A stretch of DNA of 30,260 nt. Origin: a virus. The notes below the pieces were generated by a model. The model made no database searches, was not told the DNA's origin, and worked only from the letters and a program-made list of their open reading frames with translations. The stretch covers positions 1-30,260 of IMG/VR virus record IMGVR_UViG_3300029952_000098. One strand, written 5' to 3'. The first letter of the stretch is position 1; each line of letters opens with the position of its first letter. Of this stretch, positions 8,241 through 16,595 are shown piece by piece. The translations under genes were made by a program, and so were the position numbers.

Positions 8241-10222
8241 TAGCTAAGTCCTGAATTTGCTTGTGCAGCGAAGGAATATTTCTTCACGGCCGGAGCGATA
8301 TCTTTGGCGATTCCCGCGGCATCCGTCGCCTTGGTGTTCACCGTGATCTGCGCGATCTTCACGTCAGTGGTAGAAGTACTGCCGCCGCCAGCACTGCTGC
8401 GCGCCATGATTGCATTGAGCTTGGCTCCGTACTGAGGGTCTGTCGCATATTTACCCGTCAGTGCATTTGCAAAAGCCTTGGGGTCATCCCCATGCGTTCT
8501 GGCCGATGCATAGGCACTGCCAGTCGCCAGGAGTTTGGCGTGCTGATCGAATGCATCAGACAGCGAATCGAACTTGGCGAACTTCTGCGTGACGCGCTCC
8601 ATCTTGCCGTTGATGAACTCGTTGGTCTGAGCCTCGACGTAGGGCTGCCCAGCCTTGGCCTTGATCCCGAACGGATTGTTGCTACCTGCCGGCATGTGAG
8701 TGCCGTTACCACTCTCAAGCGCGAACTGCGCCATGGTGACCGCCGCCGGTATGCCGTACTTTGATTCTGAGCCCTTAGCCGCTTGCAAGGCTTCGGCGAG
8801 TACCGAGGCACCGCCGGATGGTTTAGACGAACCGGCCTTGATATCGACCCCCGGCGCAGCGGCAGGTTCTGCATCATGCTTGCCAGTGATCGCATTCCAG
8901 ATGGCCTTGGCGCGGCCCTTGACCCAATCGAAGGCCACCGAGAAGGCAGTCTTGAACGCGGCGAGGATGGCCGGTCCAAGATTTTGGATCAAGCCCACAA
9001 AATCGGTGAAATATTTTCCGAGATCGCCGACCAGTGCAGACCACGCCTTGACGATATCATCACCGTTGCCGGTGAACAGCGCGACGACCAGTTTCAGCAA
9101 ATCCTTGATATTAGATACCCAGTCGGTAAAGACCGCCTTGAGTGAGGCGAATACTGGCGTGACTACACTGGAGATGGCGTTCCACTTATCCGCAAAAAAC
9201 TGCCAGAACCCGCCGAAGGACGACTGCCCGCCATCTATCCATGTTTTCCAGTCGTCATAGAGCACGGCAATAGCTGCAACGGCAACGCCAATACCAGCGG
9301 CCAGCGCGGCCATTCCAGCAACCGGGGCAAAGATAGCGACAGAGAAAGCAGTAGCTGCAACCGCGAGGCCAACGAACATCGCCTCGACCATTGGCCGGTG
9401 TGTAGCAGCCCATTCGGAGAGTTCCAGCAGCGCAGCCGTCAACTGCTGAATGTAGGGCGACAGCGACGTCAGGATGCCTCGACCGAGATCGGTCGATGAG
9501 CGCCCTAGTTCTCGCCATGCCTTCTGTAAAGCTGCCGCCGACACCGTATCCTTTTCGTGGACAAGGGCGATTTTTTCCTGCTCTACGAGTAACGCCTGGA
9601 CCGCCTGGCGACCTTGCATCAGTACGTTCACCGTGCCTTCGTCAAAGCCCATGCCAGCGCCGAGTGCCTGCGCACGTGCCGCATCCATTCCTTTGAATGC
9701 ATCCGATGCCATCAGCAGCCGCTCACTCGAACTGGTTGCCTTGTCAAAATACTTAGAGATGTTGATGCCGGACATCGCCAGGCTTTGCAGCACCTGAACA
9801 CCAGGCGTACCGGTGATCGAAATCTGCGCCATCTGCTGCGTCATTGCCTTGAGTGAGCCTGTAATGCCGGCCGCCGAACCTCCGGCATCCTCAGCTACAC
9901 CCTGCCACGCGGACAAGGTTTCGGTCGACATGCCAAGGTTCTTCGCCATGCGACCCACGGCCGCGTCACCGGAAACGACATCCGATACAAACGACGACAG
10001 CCCCTTGCCAGCCGTGAAGGCCGCAAGCAGGCCGACGACCTGATTCTTGATCTGACCAAAGAACTGGGCAGCTTGCTTGCCACGTGCCTCCATCTCTTTG
10101 GCGGTGCGCTCAGCCTCATCCTGGGTCTTTTTGAGTGCGTTAACCGCATCTTTCTGTCCCTTAGTGAAGTTGGATGCATCAAGTCCCAGCGCCACTACCA
10201 GCGAGTCGATTACAGTACTCAT
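8240..10222 (-). CDS. Tape measure protein with C-terminal glucosaminidase-like domain
   Basis: A 660-residue protein. Residues 1-60 are charged and coiled-coil-like (VNALKKTQDEAERTAKEM). Residues about 279-322 form a long hydrophobic, membrane-compatible stretch. Residues about 483-607 resemble the FlgJ/glucosaminidase peptidoglycan hydrolases: AAVTMAQFALESGNG (catalytic Glu expected at about residue 503), NNPFGIKAKAG, FAKFDSLSDAFDQHAKLL, and GKYATDPQYGAKLNAIM. The protein sets tail length, and its hydrolase would open the cell wall during DNA entry. It is short, suggesting a tail of modest length. The ATG at 10222 overlaps the stop of the second-frame chaperone ORF (ATGA), as expected for a chaperone-tape measure junction. 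Confidence 0.9.
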   Translation of the reverse strand: MSTVIDSLVVALGLDASNFTKGQKDAVNALKKTQDEAERTAKEMEARGKQAAQFFGQIKNQVVGLLAAFTAGKGLSSFVSDVVSGDAAVGRMAKNLGMSTETLSAWQGVAEDAGGSAAGITGSLKAMTQQMAQISITGTPGVQVLQSLAMSGINISKYFDKATSSSERLLMASDAFKGMDAARAQALGAGMGFDEGTVNVLMQGRQAVQALLVEQEKIALVHEKDTVSAAALQKAWRELGRSSTDLGRGILTSLSPYIQQLTAALLELSEWAATHRPMVEAMFVGLAVAATAFSVAIFAPVAGMAALAAGIGVAVAAIAVLYDDWKTWIDGGQSSFGGFWQFFADKWNAISSVVTPVFASLKAVFTDWVSNIKDLLKLVVALFTGNGDDIVKAWSALVGDLGKYFTDFVGLIQNLGPAILAAFKTAFSVAFDWVKGRAKAIWNAITGKHDAEPAAAPGVDIKAGSSKPSGGASVLAEALQAAKGSESKYGIPAAVTMAQFALESGNGTHMPAGSNNPFGIKAKAGQPYVEAQTNEFINGKMERVTQKFAKFDSLSDAFDQHAKLLATGSAYASARTHGDDPKAFANALTGKYATDPQYGAKLNAIMARSSAGGGSTSTTDVKIAQITVNTKATDAAGIAKDIAPAVKKYSFAAQANSGLS

Positions 10223-10503
10223 GATTCCTCGCTCTTATTTGCAACCTGCTTGTTATGCGCATCAACGGTGATGATTTCGAGAAAATCGTAGACATCTTCT
10301 GCGCCGTAGATCGTATCCAGTTCGACACGTGTTGCAAGGCGCGACGAGATGACGGCGCCTATCGTGCGCGGGACATTTACGTATTCAGCATAGTCGCGCC
10401 CGTCACTGGCAGTGAAGCCGAGATCGAGCCGGCGACGGGCATAGTAAAATTGACGTGAAGAAAGAATAATTCTTTCCGCAGGCGCAGACGGGTCGAGATT
10501 TCC
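10219..10503 (-). CDS. Second-frame tail chaperone extension, probably made by -1 frameshift
   Basis: An open frame of 94 codons without ATG, GTG or TTG start, in the -1 frame relative to the tail chaperone gene. It overlaps that gene from 10503 to 10377 and continues to a TGA (10221-10219) that overlaps the tape-measure ATG. The part beyond the chaperone stop reads as a normal protein (YVNVPRTIGAVISSRLATRV, ELDTIYGAEDVYDFLEIITV). This is the classic gpG/gpGT layout, where a frameshift makes a longer chaperone. No perfect X-XXY-YYZ heptamer is present in the overlap; T-rich sites near 10446-10470 are the nearest candidates. Initiation at an ATT codon is an alternative. That it codes is likely; the mechanism is unresolved. 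Confidence 0.65.
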   Translation of the reverse strand, partial: GNLDPSAPAERIILSSRQFYYARRRLDLGFTASDGRDYAEYVNVPRTIGAVISSRLATRVELDTIYGAEDVYDFLEIITVDAHNKQVANKSEES

Positions 10504-10847
10504 TCAATGTCGTCCTCGACCAATGGCCCCAGCCCCCCGTACCCGCGCTTGATGGTAGGCCGAGCTGGGTCAGGCACGAACGAGACCATGGAGAACATCT
10601 CGTCAAGCAATGGCTCCGCATCCTCGAACGCCATACCGCCGAGTGCTTTGATGCCCAGCGCTGCAACGCCAGCCAAGCCGCCAGTGGCAATATCATCAGG
10701 AACTTCCATGCCGGACTTCGCCATCGCCAGCAATGCGCGGGCCGCCCACTTCTCGGATTGCGTGGCCGGCATCTCATTGATAACGAACATTTTTCCGTTA
10801 TCGCGGCCCTCAGTCTCGATCACGATCGCGTGTTGTTTACGGGCCAT
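10377..10847 (-). CDS. Tail assembly chaperone (short form)
   Basis: A 156-residue protein beginning MARKQHAIVIETEGRDNGKM, with NEMPATQSEKWAARALLAMA and PLVEDDIEEISTRLRLRKEL. It lies between the tube and the tape measure, where lambda gpG-type chaperones are encoded, and a second-frame ORF extends beyond its stop. These proteins coat the tape measure during tail assembly and are absent from the mature virion. The start is ATG at 10847, overlapping the tube stop by one base (TAATG), with GGAG upstream; the longer start at 10877 lies inside the tube gene. The last 25 residues (MPVAGSISASLPVTGATMLN) are low-complexity. Confidence 0.75.
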   Translation of the reverse strand: MARKQHAIVIETEGRDNGKMFVINEMPATQSEKWAARALLAMAKSGMEVPDDIATGGLAGVAALGIKALGGMAFEDAEPLLDEMFSMVSFVPDPARPTIKRGYGGLGPLVEDDIEEISTRLRLRKELFFLHVNFTMPVAGSISASLPVTGATMLNT

Positions 10848-11278
10848 TAGATCGGCGCTCCTATAACGGCTTGCCATTTGATCTGAAACTTGCGTGGTTG
10901 CAGCACTTTCTTGCCGTCAGCAAATGGCGCGTAATTACTAAGCGCGCCATTGGTAAGGGCATATGATCGACCGACGCCTGGCTGCGAAAGAACGCCAAAG
11001 CCGGCAAACGCGTCCTGCGCTGCCTCTTCGGCGGCATACCATGCCTCGAAAAATGCAATGGATGGGCTATCCGCCTGCAGCGTCACATTCATGACCTTGA
11101 TTTGCGGAATCCAGCCCATAGAAAGTTTCCCATCGGCGCCCATCTGGACTTCTTTCGTATCGACCGCCTCCATTGAGTACATGTCATCCTGCGAGAAGCC
11201 CTGCAATTGCTGCGGAACCGTGTAGAGCCCGGCGACGCCAATCAACAGAACGCTATTTGCTGAAGTAATTGAAGACAT
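10847..11278 (-). CDS. Tail tube protein (DUF3277-type)
   Basis: A 143-residue protein beginning MSSITSANSVLLIGVAGLYT, with VPQQLQGFSQDDMYSMEAV, VQMGADGKLSMGWIPQIKVM and FFEAWYAAEEAA. The pattern (QGF..D......V......MGADGKLS.G) is what I recall of DUF3277, the tube protein paired with DUF3383 sheaths. Tube proteins polymerise as hexameric rings inside the sheath. The gene lies 13 bp after the sheath stop and overlaps the chaperone start by one base. Size and place support the call. Confidence 0.8.
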   Translation of the reverse strand: MSSITSANSVLLIGVAGLYTVPQQLQGFSQDDMYSMEAVDTKEVQMGADGKLSMGWIPQIKVMNVTLQADSPSIAFFEAWYAAEEAAQDAFAGFGVLSQPGVGRSYALTNGALSNYAPFADGKKVLQPRKFQIKWQAVIGAPI

Positions 11279-11291
11279 TTATAACCCCTGT

Positions 11292-13019
11292 TTATTGCAC
11301 TTCGATGGATGCCAGATTGAGCGACTGGATGGAGCCGCCATCGCAATACCAGAATGTCATCGGTGGCGACGTGCGAGCGCCGCGCACCTGAGCGGTTGCG
11401 GGCAGGATCTGCAGATACCAACCTTGGTTGGCGAGCGTGGTTGCGATGTTGGTGCCAGCGGCGTTGTTGACCTCGGCGATTTGCGCCGCTGAAAGTGCCA
11501 CCCCGCCACTGAAGGCGCCAAAGTTCAGGCCGGCGGTGATCGGATCCATACAGGAAGCCCGCACCAGCGCATAGCCGACGGCGTCGAATGGCAGGCTCTT
11601 GACACTAAACAGCAGCGTCATCATTGCCAACTGGAAGGCGCTGTTTAGCCAGATCTGATTGACGTAGCTATCCATCCAGGCGTATGGGCCGCTGATCGAT
11701 CCAGGGGAAATTCCCTGAAACTGCTGATTGGCAGTCGCCCATGCGCCGTAGAAGTTGTAGCCGTTTGCCCGGAGATTGGCGGCGACAGTCTGGTTGGTAA
11801 CGCTCGGGACAATCCCACTCTGCGACTTATTAGCCAGAGTGATGCGTCCATTCTCTTCCGTGAAATCGATCGATGCGACGGAACCCGATGCAAACGCAGC
11901 GAGACCATACGGAATTGAAGGCACCCATTCCAGGTGCGTTCCGGAGATCCCTGCAGCCTTGATGAGTTGACCCAGCGATGCCGCGGCATTGTTCGATGCA
12001 GTCGGCGTGACGTCGGTGTCTTCGCAGACGTAGACATAGCGGTTGTTTTGCTGGCCGGCCCATGTCGAGAAGAGCAGCTTCTGGACATTGCCAGATCCAT
12101 TGTCCGGGTCGAACAGCGTGAAGAACGTGGCCCAGTTGGTCGTCTGCGCGACAATGTTGGTCATGAACGTGCCGGGGACCGCTGCCGCCGCGCCTTGCGA
12201 CAGGACTGCGCCGGTTACCGAGGTAAGTAGCAGCGAAGCCGACAGCGTTCCTGTGGCAAACGCCATGGTAGATTGCACGCCAGTGCTTCCCGAGTTGATA
12301 CAGTAGGCACTGGATACGCTGTCATAGGCTACGGTCAGCGCAGCAGCTGTCGCGGTAATGGTCGTGCTGGTCGCTGTCTGCGTGGCGCTGACGGTATAGG
12401 TCCCAGTACCGCCGGTGCCGGTCAGGAAGCCTGTAATTTTCGTGCCCGCTGTTACGCCGGTACCGCTCAGGACATTGCCCACCTGGAGCGCGCCTGAGAT
12501 CACCGCAGTCACCGTGAGCGTGGTCCCCGCGATCGAGCCCGTCACCGATCCAGCGGTCGGCAGCGTTGCATTCAAGCCGGTCTGGAGTAGCGCGGCACCG
12601 GACGAGAAACTGGTCGCGGAACTCAGATTGACCGAGGCTGCGTTGTACGGGTAGCCATCGGCCACGACCGACAGCGAACCCGAAAGACCCTGCAGTTGCG
12701 CGAGCGTCATCGCCGACAATGAGCCGCCACGAACATACGCCGATACGGCCGACTGGTTATATTGCGCGAACAGCATCGCGCCCGGCAGCACGTTTGAGCC
12801 CTGGAAGCCGGCGAAGTAGATCGCTGCAGCGGCGGCTTCAGGCGAGGCTGGGCCATAATAGTTGTCCACTGCCGTGTCAGACGGAAACGATAGAAAGCCG
12901 CCGATTGGTGTGCGCGCGCTAGTTGATAGGGCGAGGCCGATGAGATCCAGCGCCGATCCCCCAGCCGAAATCACGCTCGGGACAACGCCAACCAGGTCAG
13001 ATGCTGGAATACTCGACAT
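11292..13019 (-). CDS. Tail sheath protein (DUF3383-type) with inserted repeat domain
   Basis: A 575-residue protein. The N-terminus ([52 protein letters not shown]) and the C-terminal half ([58 protein letters not shown]) are typical of DUF3383 sheath proteins. Residues about 159-226 are a copy of the Gly/Thr-rich domain, flanked by normal sheath sequence, so the domain probably projects from the outer surface of the sheath. The ATG at 13019 has GGAG upstream, directly after the T tract of a hairpin. It precedes the tube gene, the standard order. The sheath contracts to drive the tube through the envelope. Confidence 0.85.
   Translation of the reverse strand: MSSIPASDLVGVVPSVISAGGSALDLIGLALSTSARTPIGGFLSFPSDTAVDNYYGPASPEAAAAAIYFAGFQGSNVLPGAMLFAQYNQSAVSAYVRGGSLSAMTLAQLQGLSGSLSVVADGYPYNAASVNLSSATSFSSGAALLQTGLNATLPTAGSVTGSIAGTTLTVTAVISGALQVGNVLSGTGVTAGTKITGFLTGTGGTGTYTVSATQTATSTTITATAAALTVAYDSVSSAYCINSGSTGVQSTMAFATGTLSASLLLTSVTGAVLSQGAAAAVPGTFMTNIVAQTTNWATFFTLFDPDNGSGNVQKLLFSTWAGQQNNRYVYVCEDTDVTPTASNNAAASLGQLIKAAGISGTHLEWVPSIPYGLAAFASGSVASIDFTEENGRITLANKSQSGIVPSVTNQTVAANLRANGYNFYGAWATANQQFQGISPGSISGPYAWMDSYVNQIWLNSAFQLAMMTLLFSVKSLPFDAVGYALVRASCMDPITAGLNFGAFSGGVALSAAQIAEVNNAAGTNIATTLANQGWYLQILPATAQVRGARTSPPMTFWYCDGGSIQSLNLASIEVQ
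12342..12545 (-). repeat. Dispersed virion-surface domain, copy in the sheath
   Basis: Encodes about 68 residues starting [15 protein letters not shown] and including [15 protein letters not shown] and [15 protein letters not shown]. Among the single copies it is closest to the third decoration-protein copy ([19 protein letters not shown]). An insertion in a helical sheath would be displayed in many copies along the tail. Confidence 0.8.
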
Positions 13020-13041
13020 ATATGCTCCAAAAATAGAAAAA

Positions 13042-13089
13042 CCGCCTTGAGCGGCGGCTTAGAAATGAAAAACCCGGCACGGGCCGGGT
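13042..13089 (-). terminator. Tandem intrinsic terminator-like hairpins between tail terminator-like and sheath genes
   Basis: Read on the minus strand, ACCCGGC-loop-GCCGGGT (13089-13072; 7 bp, 4-base loop) is followed by TTTTT, and CCGCC-loop-GGCGG (13057-13042) is followed by TTTTTC. Both are between the stop at 13120 and the sheath ATG at 13019, in the sense orientation. Two good terminators directly before the most abundant tail protein gene is unusual. Confidence 0.75.
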
Positions 13090-13119
13090 CGGTTCAATCG
13101 GGTAGAAATATCAAAATTA

Positions 13120-13653
13120 TTATTGCAGCGTCTCACCGATATCTATGGACACTTCGGTGAAGAAATCTTGCGGGACTGTGACCACTGGATTGCAGTGCAT
13201 CACGGCATCGATCGTCCAGCGAGTTTCGACCTGCTGTTCGCCGTTTAAAAATGGGGCCTGCCTTGGGTCGCTGGCATATAGCGGCGTAACATCAAATCCA
13301 GACGCAGAAAATGCCGTAGTCGCAAATTCATCTCGAAACAGTGTGACGATGATCTGCGCGTTGTCGGCGCTGGCCGGACCATGCACGTCTACCTGGATCG
13401 TAACTTTCGTCGGCTGCAATGATGCTTTCGTTCCCGGATTTACTGGATGACCATCGGTGTACGTATCGATATTCGTAGAAAGTCGCTCGCGTAGCGTCGA
13501 TGTCATCACAACAAAGTCGGAGCCTTTCGGCTCTGCTACGCGATTTACTTGCCCCTTCACTACCTCGACACCGGCTGGCAGCACTGCCAACAAGAACGAA
13601 CGCAATGCAGCCAATGTCTGACTTTCGGTAAGACTTAGCGTCGGCGTCGTCAT
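13120..13653 (-). CDS. Neck/tail terminator-like protein
   Basis: A 177-residue protein beginning MTTPTLSLTESQTLAALRSF with LPAGVEVVKGQVNRVAEPKG, FVVMTSTLRERLSTNIDTY, and MHCNPVVTVPQDFFTEVSI. It lies between a head-closure-like gene and the sheath, where contractile phages encode the tail terminator. The motif of a short N-terminal helix, then GQ.NRVAEP.G.DF, is one I associate with phage neck-terminator proteins (gp12-like). It overlaps the previous stop (ATGA at 13653-13650). It would cap the finished tail and dock it to the head. The family name is from memory. Confidence 0.65.
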   Translation of the reverse strand: MTTPTLSLTESQTLAALRSFLLAVLPAGVEVVKGQVNRVAEPKGSDFVVMTSTLRERLSTNIDTYTDGHPVNPGTKASLQPTKVTIQVDVHGPASADNAQIIVTLFRDEFATTAFSASGFDVTPLYASDPRQAPFLNGEQQVETRWTIDAVMHCNPVVTVPQDFFTEVSIDIGETLQ

Positions 13654-14033
13654 GATGCTAACTGCCTCGTTACGGCCACTTTCACCCAGCCATCAGAACT
13701 CGCCCAATTCTCCAAAACCAAAGCGACAAGCCAGATCGATCCATCTGGCAGTGCGATCAGATCGCCGCCCTTGCTGTCCGGACGTGCAACCCCCTCCCAA
13801 TTACCATTGATGTACATCGCACGGCGCTCGCCCTGGATATTCAGGGAATCGATCTGGGCGATGTCGTTGTATTGCAGTGCTTGGGCCTGGATCTGCACTG
13901 ATACGGGCGCGGCATAGCTAGGCACACGCGAACCATCATCGCTCGTCGCGTAGCCAGTTGATGCCTGGATCGTGGCGATCACCCATGGATTGATCGCAGC
14001 TACACATGGTCCAACGATGTTGTGTAGATTCAT
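13650..14033 (-). CDS. Neck protein, uncharacterised
   Basis: A 127-residue protein beginning [20 protein letters not shown], with SVQIQAQALQYNDIAQIDSL, RRAMYINGNWEGVARPDSKG and SIWLVALVLENWASSDGWVK. It lies between the gp10-like gene and the tail terminator-like gene, overlapping both by 4 bp (ATGA). Proteins with this size, order and QAQ.L...D..... pattern are found in related phages as head-closure or neck components, without an established function that I can name with certainty. No membrane segment or enzyme motif is visible. Confidence 0.55.
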   Translation of the reverse strand: MNLHNIVGPCVAAINPWVIATIQASTGYATSDDGSRVPSYAAPVSVQIQAQALQYNDIAQIDSLNIQGERRAMYINGNWEGVARPDSKGGDLIALPDGSIWLVALVLENWASSDGWVKVAVTRQLAS

Positions 14034-14485
14034 GACTCTTTTACCTTGTTGTCAACCGAGTTCAGCATATGACCCGATTCGCGCAGCGGCGCATCAAATC
14101 CTTTGCGTGCGATGGTCGATTTGGCATTGCCTGGCGTCGTGAAATCACGTATTGATTCCCGCAACTGATTGGCAATGTGCTCCCCCATAAGTCCAAGCGC
14201 TTTGCCAGCGTCATACTCATTGACGACCAGTAACTTACCTACTGCATCACCCCAATCCGGACTATCCTTGGCAATCATGTTGCGAAAATACGGCCGTGGA
14301 GGCGTGCCGTTCGCAGGAGCTCCAAACTCATCGATCGCCGCAATCATCGCAACCGATGTCCCATCAGGGTAAGTAGCACCTTCAAGAAAGCCCACCTCTA
14401 CCGACGCGGCTTTACTCACTTTTTTTGCAAGCTCGGCTAATGCAGCCTGAAGTTTCTCGCCGCCTGAAAATGACTTAGCTACCAT
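14030..14485 (-). CDS. HK97 gp10-like neck/tail completion protein
   Basis: A 151-residue protein beginning [20 protein letters not shown], with [40 protein letters not shown] and [20 protein letters not shown]. The AxxxEFGxxxxxxPPRPFxR-type motif is the hallmark of HK97 gp10-like and related neck proteins. The start is ATG at 14485, overlapping the DUF4054 gene by 7 bp; the longer start at 14593 lies in DUF4054 coding sequence and adds unlikely sequence. The role is probably at the head-tail joint or in tail completion. Confidence 0.7.
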   Translation of the reverse strand: MVAKSFSGGEKLQAALAELAKKVSKAASVEVGFLEGATYPDGTSVAMIAAIDEFGAPANGTPPRPYFRNMIAKDSPDWGDAVGKLLVVNEYDAGKALGLMGEHIANQLRESIRDFTTPGNAKSTIARKGFDAPLRESGHMLNSVDNKVKES

Positions 14486-14907
14486 CGTCTGTATGGGTCC
14501 ATGTTGCGCACTGGGCCTGGCACGTAGCGCATCGTTCGATAAGCGGCAGTTGCCGCCCAGAATGCGGCGCCGTACTTGGTTTGCTGCCACCATTGCACAG
14601 TGCCGGCCGGATAGTCGTTTTGCGTCTGTACGGATACGCTGCCTTCGGATGCATTGCTGATGCGACCGACCAGTGGTGAGGATGGCTGCCCATTCAGGGG
14701 CGCATTCAGCGCGGCGATATGGGCAGTCACCATATTCAACAACGTCGCACGCTGCACCAGATCGCGGATGATGCTGGCAGGCGTGTTGTCGCAGTACAAC
14801 TGTGCTTCGTTGAAATACTGCTGCGCCAGCGGTTGAACCACCGATTCATACAGTTCCGGGTACCGGATCGCCCAGGTTCCGTAATTGAAAACAACGACGT
14901 TATCCAT
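14479..14907 (-). CDS. Head-tail adaptor (DUF4054-type)
   Basis: A 142-residue protein beginning [20 protein letters not shown], with [56 protein letters not shown] and [20 protein letters not shown]. This is the pattern of DUF4054 proteins: an FRxxYPEF-like N-terminus, a central helical pair, a [13 protein letters not shown] segment and a final tyrosine-rich stretch. They are predicted connector proteins attached to the portal. It follows a conserved hypothetical gene by 3 bp. Start and family are well supported. Confidence 0.85.
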   Translation of the reverse strand: MDNVVVFNYGTWAIRYPELYESVVQPLAQQYFNEAQLYCDNTPASIIRDLVQRATLLNMVTAHIAALNAPLNGQPSSPLVGRISNASEGSVSVQTQNDYPAGTVQWWQQTKYGAAFWAATAAYRTMRYVPGPVRNMDPYRRW

Positions 14908-14910
14908 GAA

Positions 14911-15387
14911 TTACGCAGCGCGACGCAGGTCCGAGGTTTCGACACCCTTTGGCAACTTGGTAGGGTCGAGGCGCTCCAAGCCTGATTTGACATCATCTTT
15001 TTCGGCAGCTTCAGCCTTGATACCGGCACTATCGCCGTGAGCGAAAACCAGCCCATTAACGATGAAGTCGGCGTATTTATTTTGATCAAGCCATTCTTCC
15101 CAGAACGCTTTTGGAATGTCGTACGTGACTGCGTATGCGCCGATCAGTTGTTGGTGCGGCCCCTTGTTTTGGGCATAGGAATTGCCGGTAAGCACAAAGC
15201 TCGGCGAGTTCCTGCGTTGCTCTGCGATTTTGAACTCTCGCACGCCGCCGCCCATGACAGGCTCGCTGCCCTTCTTAAAATCGTACAGTCGGATGATCAA
15301 GTCCATCGGCAACTTCGAAGCAACCATGACGGTAGCACCGCCGGTGGCCGGCGTTTTGTTCGGAGAGATTGTTTTTTGATCGGACAT
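14911..15387 (-). CDS. Conserved phage head-region protein of unknown function
   Basis: A 158-residue protein beginning MSDQKTISPNKTPATGGATV, with VASKLPMDLIIRLYDFKKG, NSYAQNKGPHQQLIGAYAVT and DIPKAFWEEWLDQNKYADFI. It sits between the major capsid gene and the DUF4054 adaptor gene. I recall proteins with P.DL.LR.YD and PK.FW..WL.QN.....V at this place in related myoviruses, always uncharacterised. The ATG at 15387 (AAGGA upstream) is preferred over 15489, since the extension overlaps the capsid gene and a hairpin. It might be a minor capsid or connector component; no enzyme motif is visible. Confidence 0.7.
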   Translation of the reverse strand: MSDQKTISPNKTPATGGATVMVASKLPMDLIIRLYDFKKGSEPVMGGGVREFKIAEQRRNSPSFVLTGNSYAQNKGPHQQLIGAYAVTYDIPKAFWEEWLDQNKYADFIVNGLVFAHGDSAGIKAEAAEKDDVKSGLERLDPTKLPKGVETSDLRRAA

Positions 15388-15416
15388 GGTTTTTATCCTT
15401 CGATTGGAAATAAAAA

Positions 15417-15435
15417 CGCCCGGATTTACCGGGCG
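15417..15435 (-). terminator. Intrinsic terminator-like hairpin after the major capsid gene
   Basis: On the minus strand CGCCCGG-taaat-CCGGGCG is a perfect 7-bp stem with a 5-base loop followed by TTTTTAT. It lies 25 bp after the capsid stop. A terminator here would raise capsid message relative to the genes downstream. Confidence 0.75.
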
Positions 15436-15460
15436 CTTTGCGGTGTATCGGATATCTGAA

Positions 15461-16561
15461 TTACACGCCGACCATTGTCGACATGGCATACGGCTGACGC
15501 AGAATGAAGCCTGAGCTGCCTTGGGTGAACTTTTGCTTGTAAGCGGACAGTTCGCGAACGACAGGTCCGGCGCGCAACTTGGAGTTGAACGAGCAGTAAC
15601 CAGAATCTTGTCCGGCCGCTTGCGGCGCCCATAGTTGAACGATTTCGCCGGCGGCAGAGCCTTGTGGGTTCTGCGCAGTCAGCGCACCGTATTGAATTGC
15701 CGTCTTCACTTCCAGATTCGGGAAGTTCAATTTCAGCAACGCTGCCACGTTCACGTTAAACGTGTTTGTAGCCGTCATCGCACCTTCACTGCGCGGCGAC
15801 ATACCCAAGACAAATTTCGACTTCGTATTCAGCAGGCCCGACGACTGGTTGATCGACTGAATCGCCAGGCTCTGAATATCGGCGAAGATTTCGTTTGCCG
15901 TAGCGTTGATCGAAGTGCCGTTCAACCAGGCCAGACCGCCGGCAGCTTTTGGTGTTGGGGCAATCGCTGGATACAACGAAGGATCATTCAGTGCGCCGTA
16001 ATTTTGCAGGCCGGCGACGCCACGGAAGTAAGTCAGGTTACCGAACTTGTTGAGGCCGTCAATCGCAGCTTCTTTCTGTTCTGCAACGTAACCGATCTTT
16101 GCCAGTCCAACACGTTCGATTTCCAGATCGCCGTATTCTGTGACCGTTTGGTACAGATAAGGCTGGCGTTCTGGAAAGTTGGTATTGATGCCGGCGCGGC
16201 CGTTGTTGTTATGGTCGCCGTAGCTGGATACCTCGTACGTACGTTCCACGACCGGGAAGATCAGAGTCGAAGTTGTCCATTCGCCCTTTTGCTTCTCGCC
16301 GAAGATTTCAGCAGCCTCATTCGGCGCGGTCAGCACGCGCAGAATATCCGGATCCGTGAAAAAGGTCAGATACGCCGGAATACCCGAGTTCGGCGTGGTT
16401 ACGAGTGCGGGTTGCGCATCCATCGCCAAATCGATTCGCTCCTTCCACTCCGGACGGCAAAACATTTGCGCGCCGGGGAAGTCGATGCCCCAGCGGGAGC
16501 GGTGATAGTCGAGCGCAGCACGTTGATCCTGCGGCGACATGTCGTATGCTAATTTAGGCAT
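15461..16561 (-). CDS. Major capsid protein (DUF2184-type)
   Basis: A 366-residue protein beginning MPKLAYDMSPQDQRAALDYH, with NSGIPAYLTFFTDPDILRVL, KGEWTTSTLIFPVVERTYEV, QTVTEYGDLEIERVGLAKIG, GVAGLQNYGALNDPSLYPAI and a C-terminal SGFILRQPYAMSTMVGV. This matches the DUF2184 family of HK97-fold major capsid proteins. The ATG at 16561 has AAGGAA upstream. It follows the decoration-like gene and is followed by a strong hairpin. Family and role are well supported by sequence pattern and order. Confidence 0.85.
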   Translation of the reverse strand: MPKLAYDMSPQDQRAALDYHRSRWGIDFPGAQMFCRPEWKERIDLAMDAQPALVTTPNSGIPAYLTFFTDPDILRVLTAPNEAAEIFGEKQKGEWTTSTLIFPVVERTYEVSSYGDHNNNGRAGINTNFPERQPYLYQTVTEYGDLEIERVGLAKIGYVAEQKEAAIDGLNKFGNLTYFRGVAGLQNYGALNDPSLYPAIAPTPKAAGGLAWLNGTSINATANEIFADIQSLAIQSINQSSGLLNTKSKFVLGMSPRSEGAMTATNTFNVNVAALLKLNFPNLEVKTAIQYGALTAQNPQGSAAGEIVQLWAPQAAGQDSGYCSFNSKLRAGPVVRELSAYKQKFTQGSSGFILRQPYAMSTMVGV

Positions 16562-16595
16562 GATTCTATTTCCTTAAAATTGGAGTTGGCGAGGA

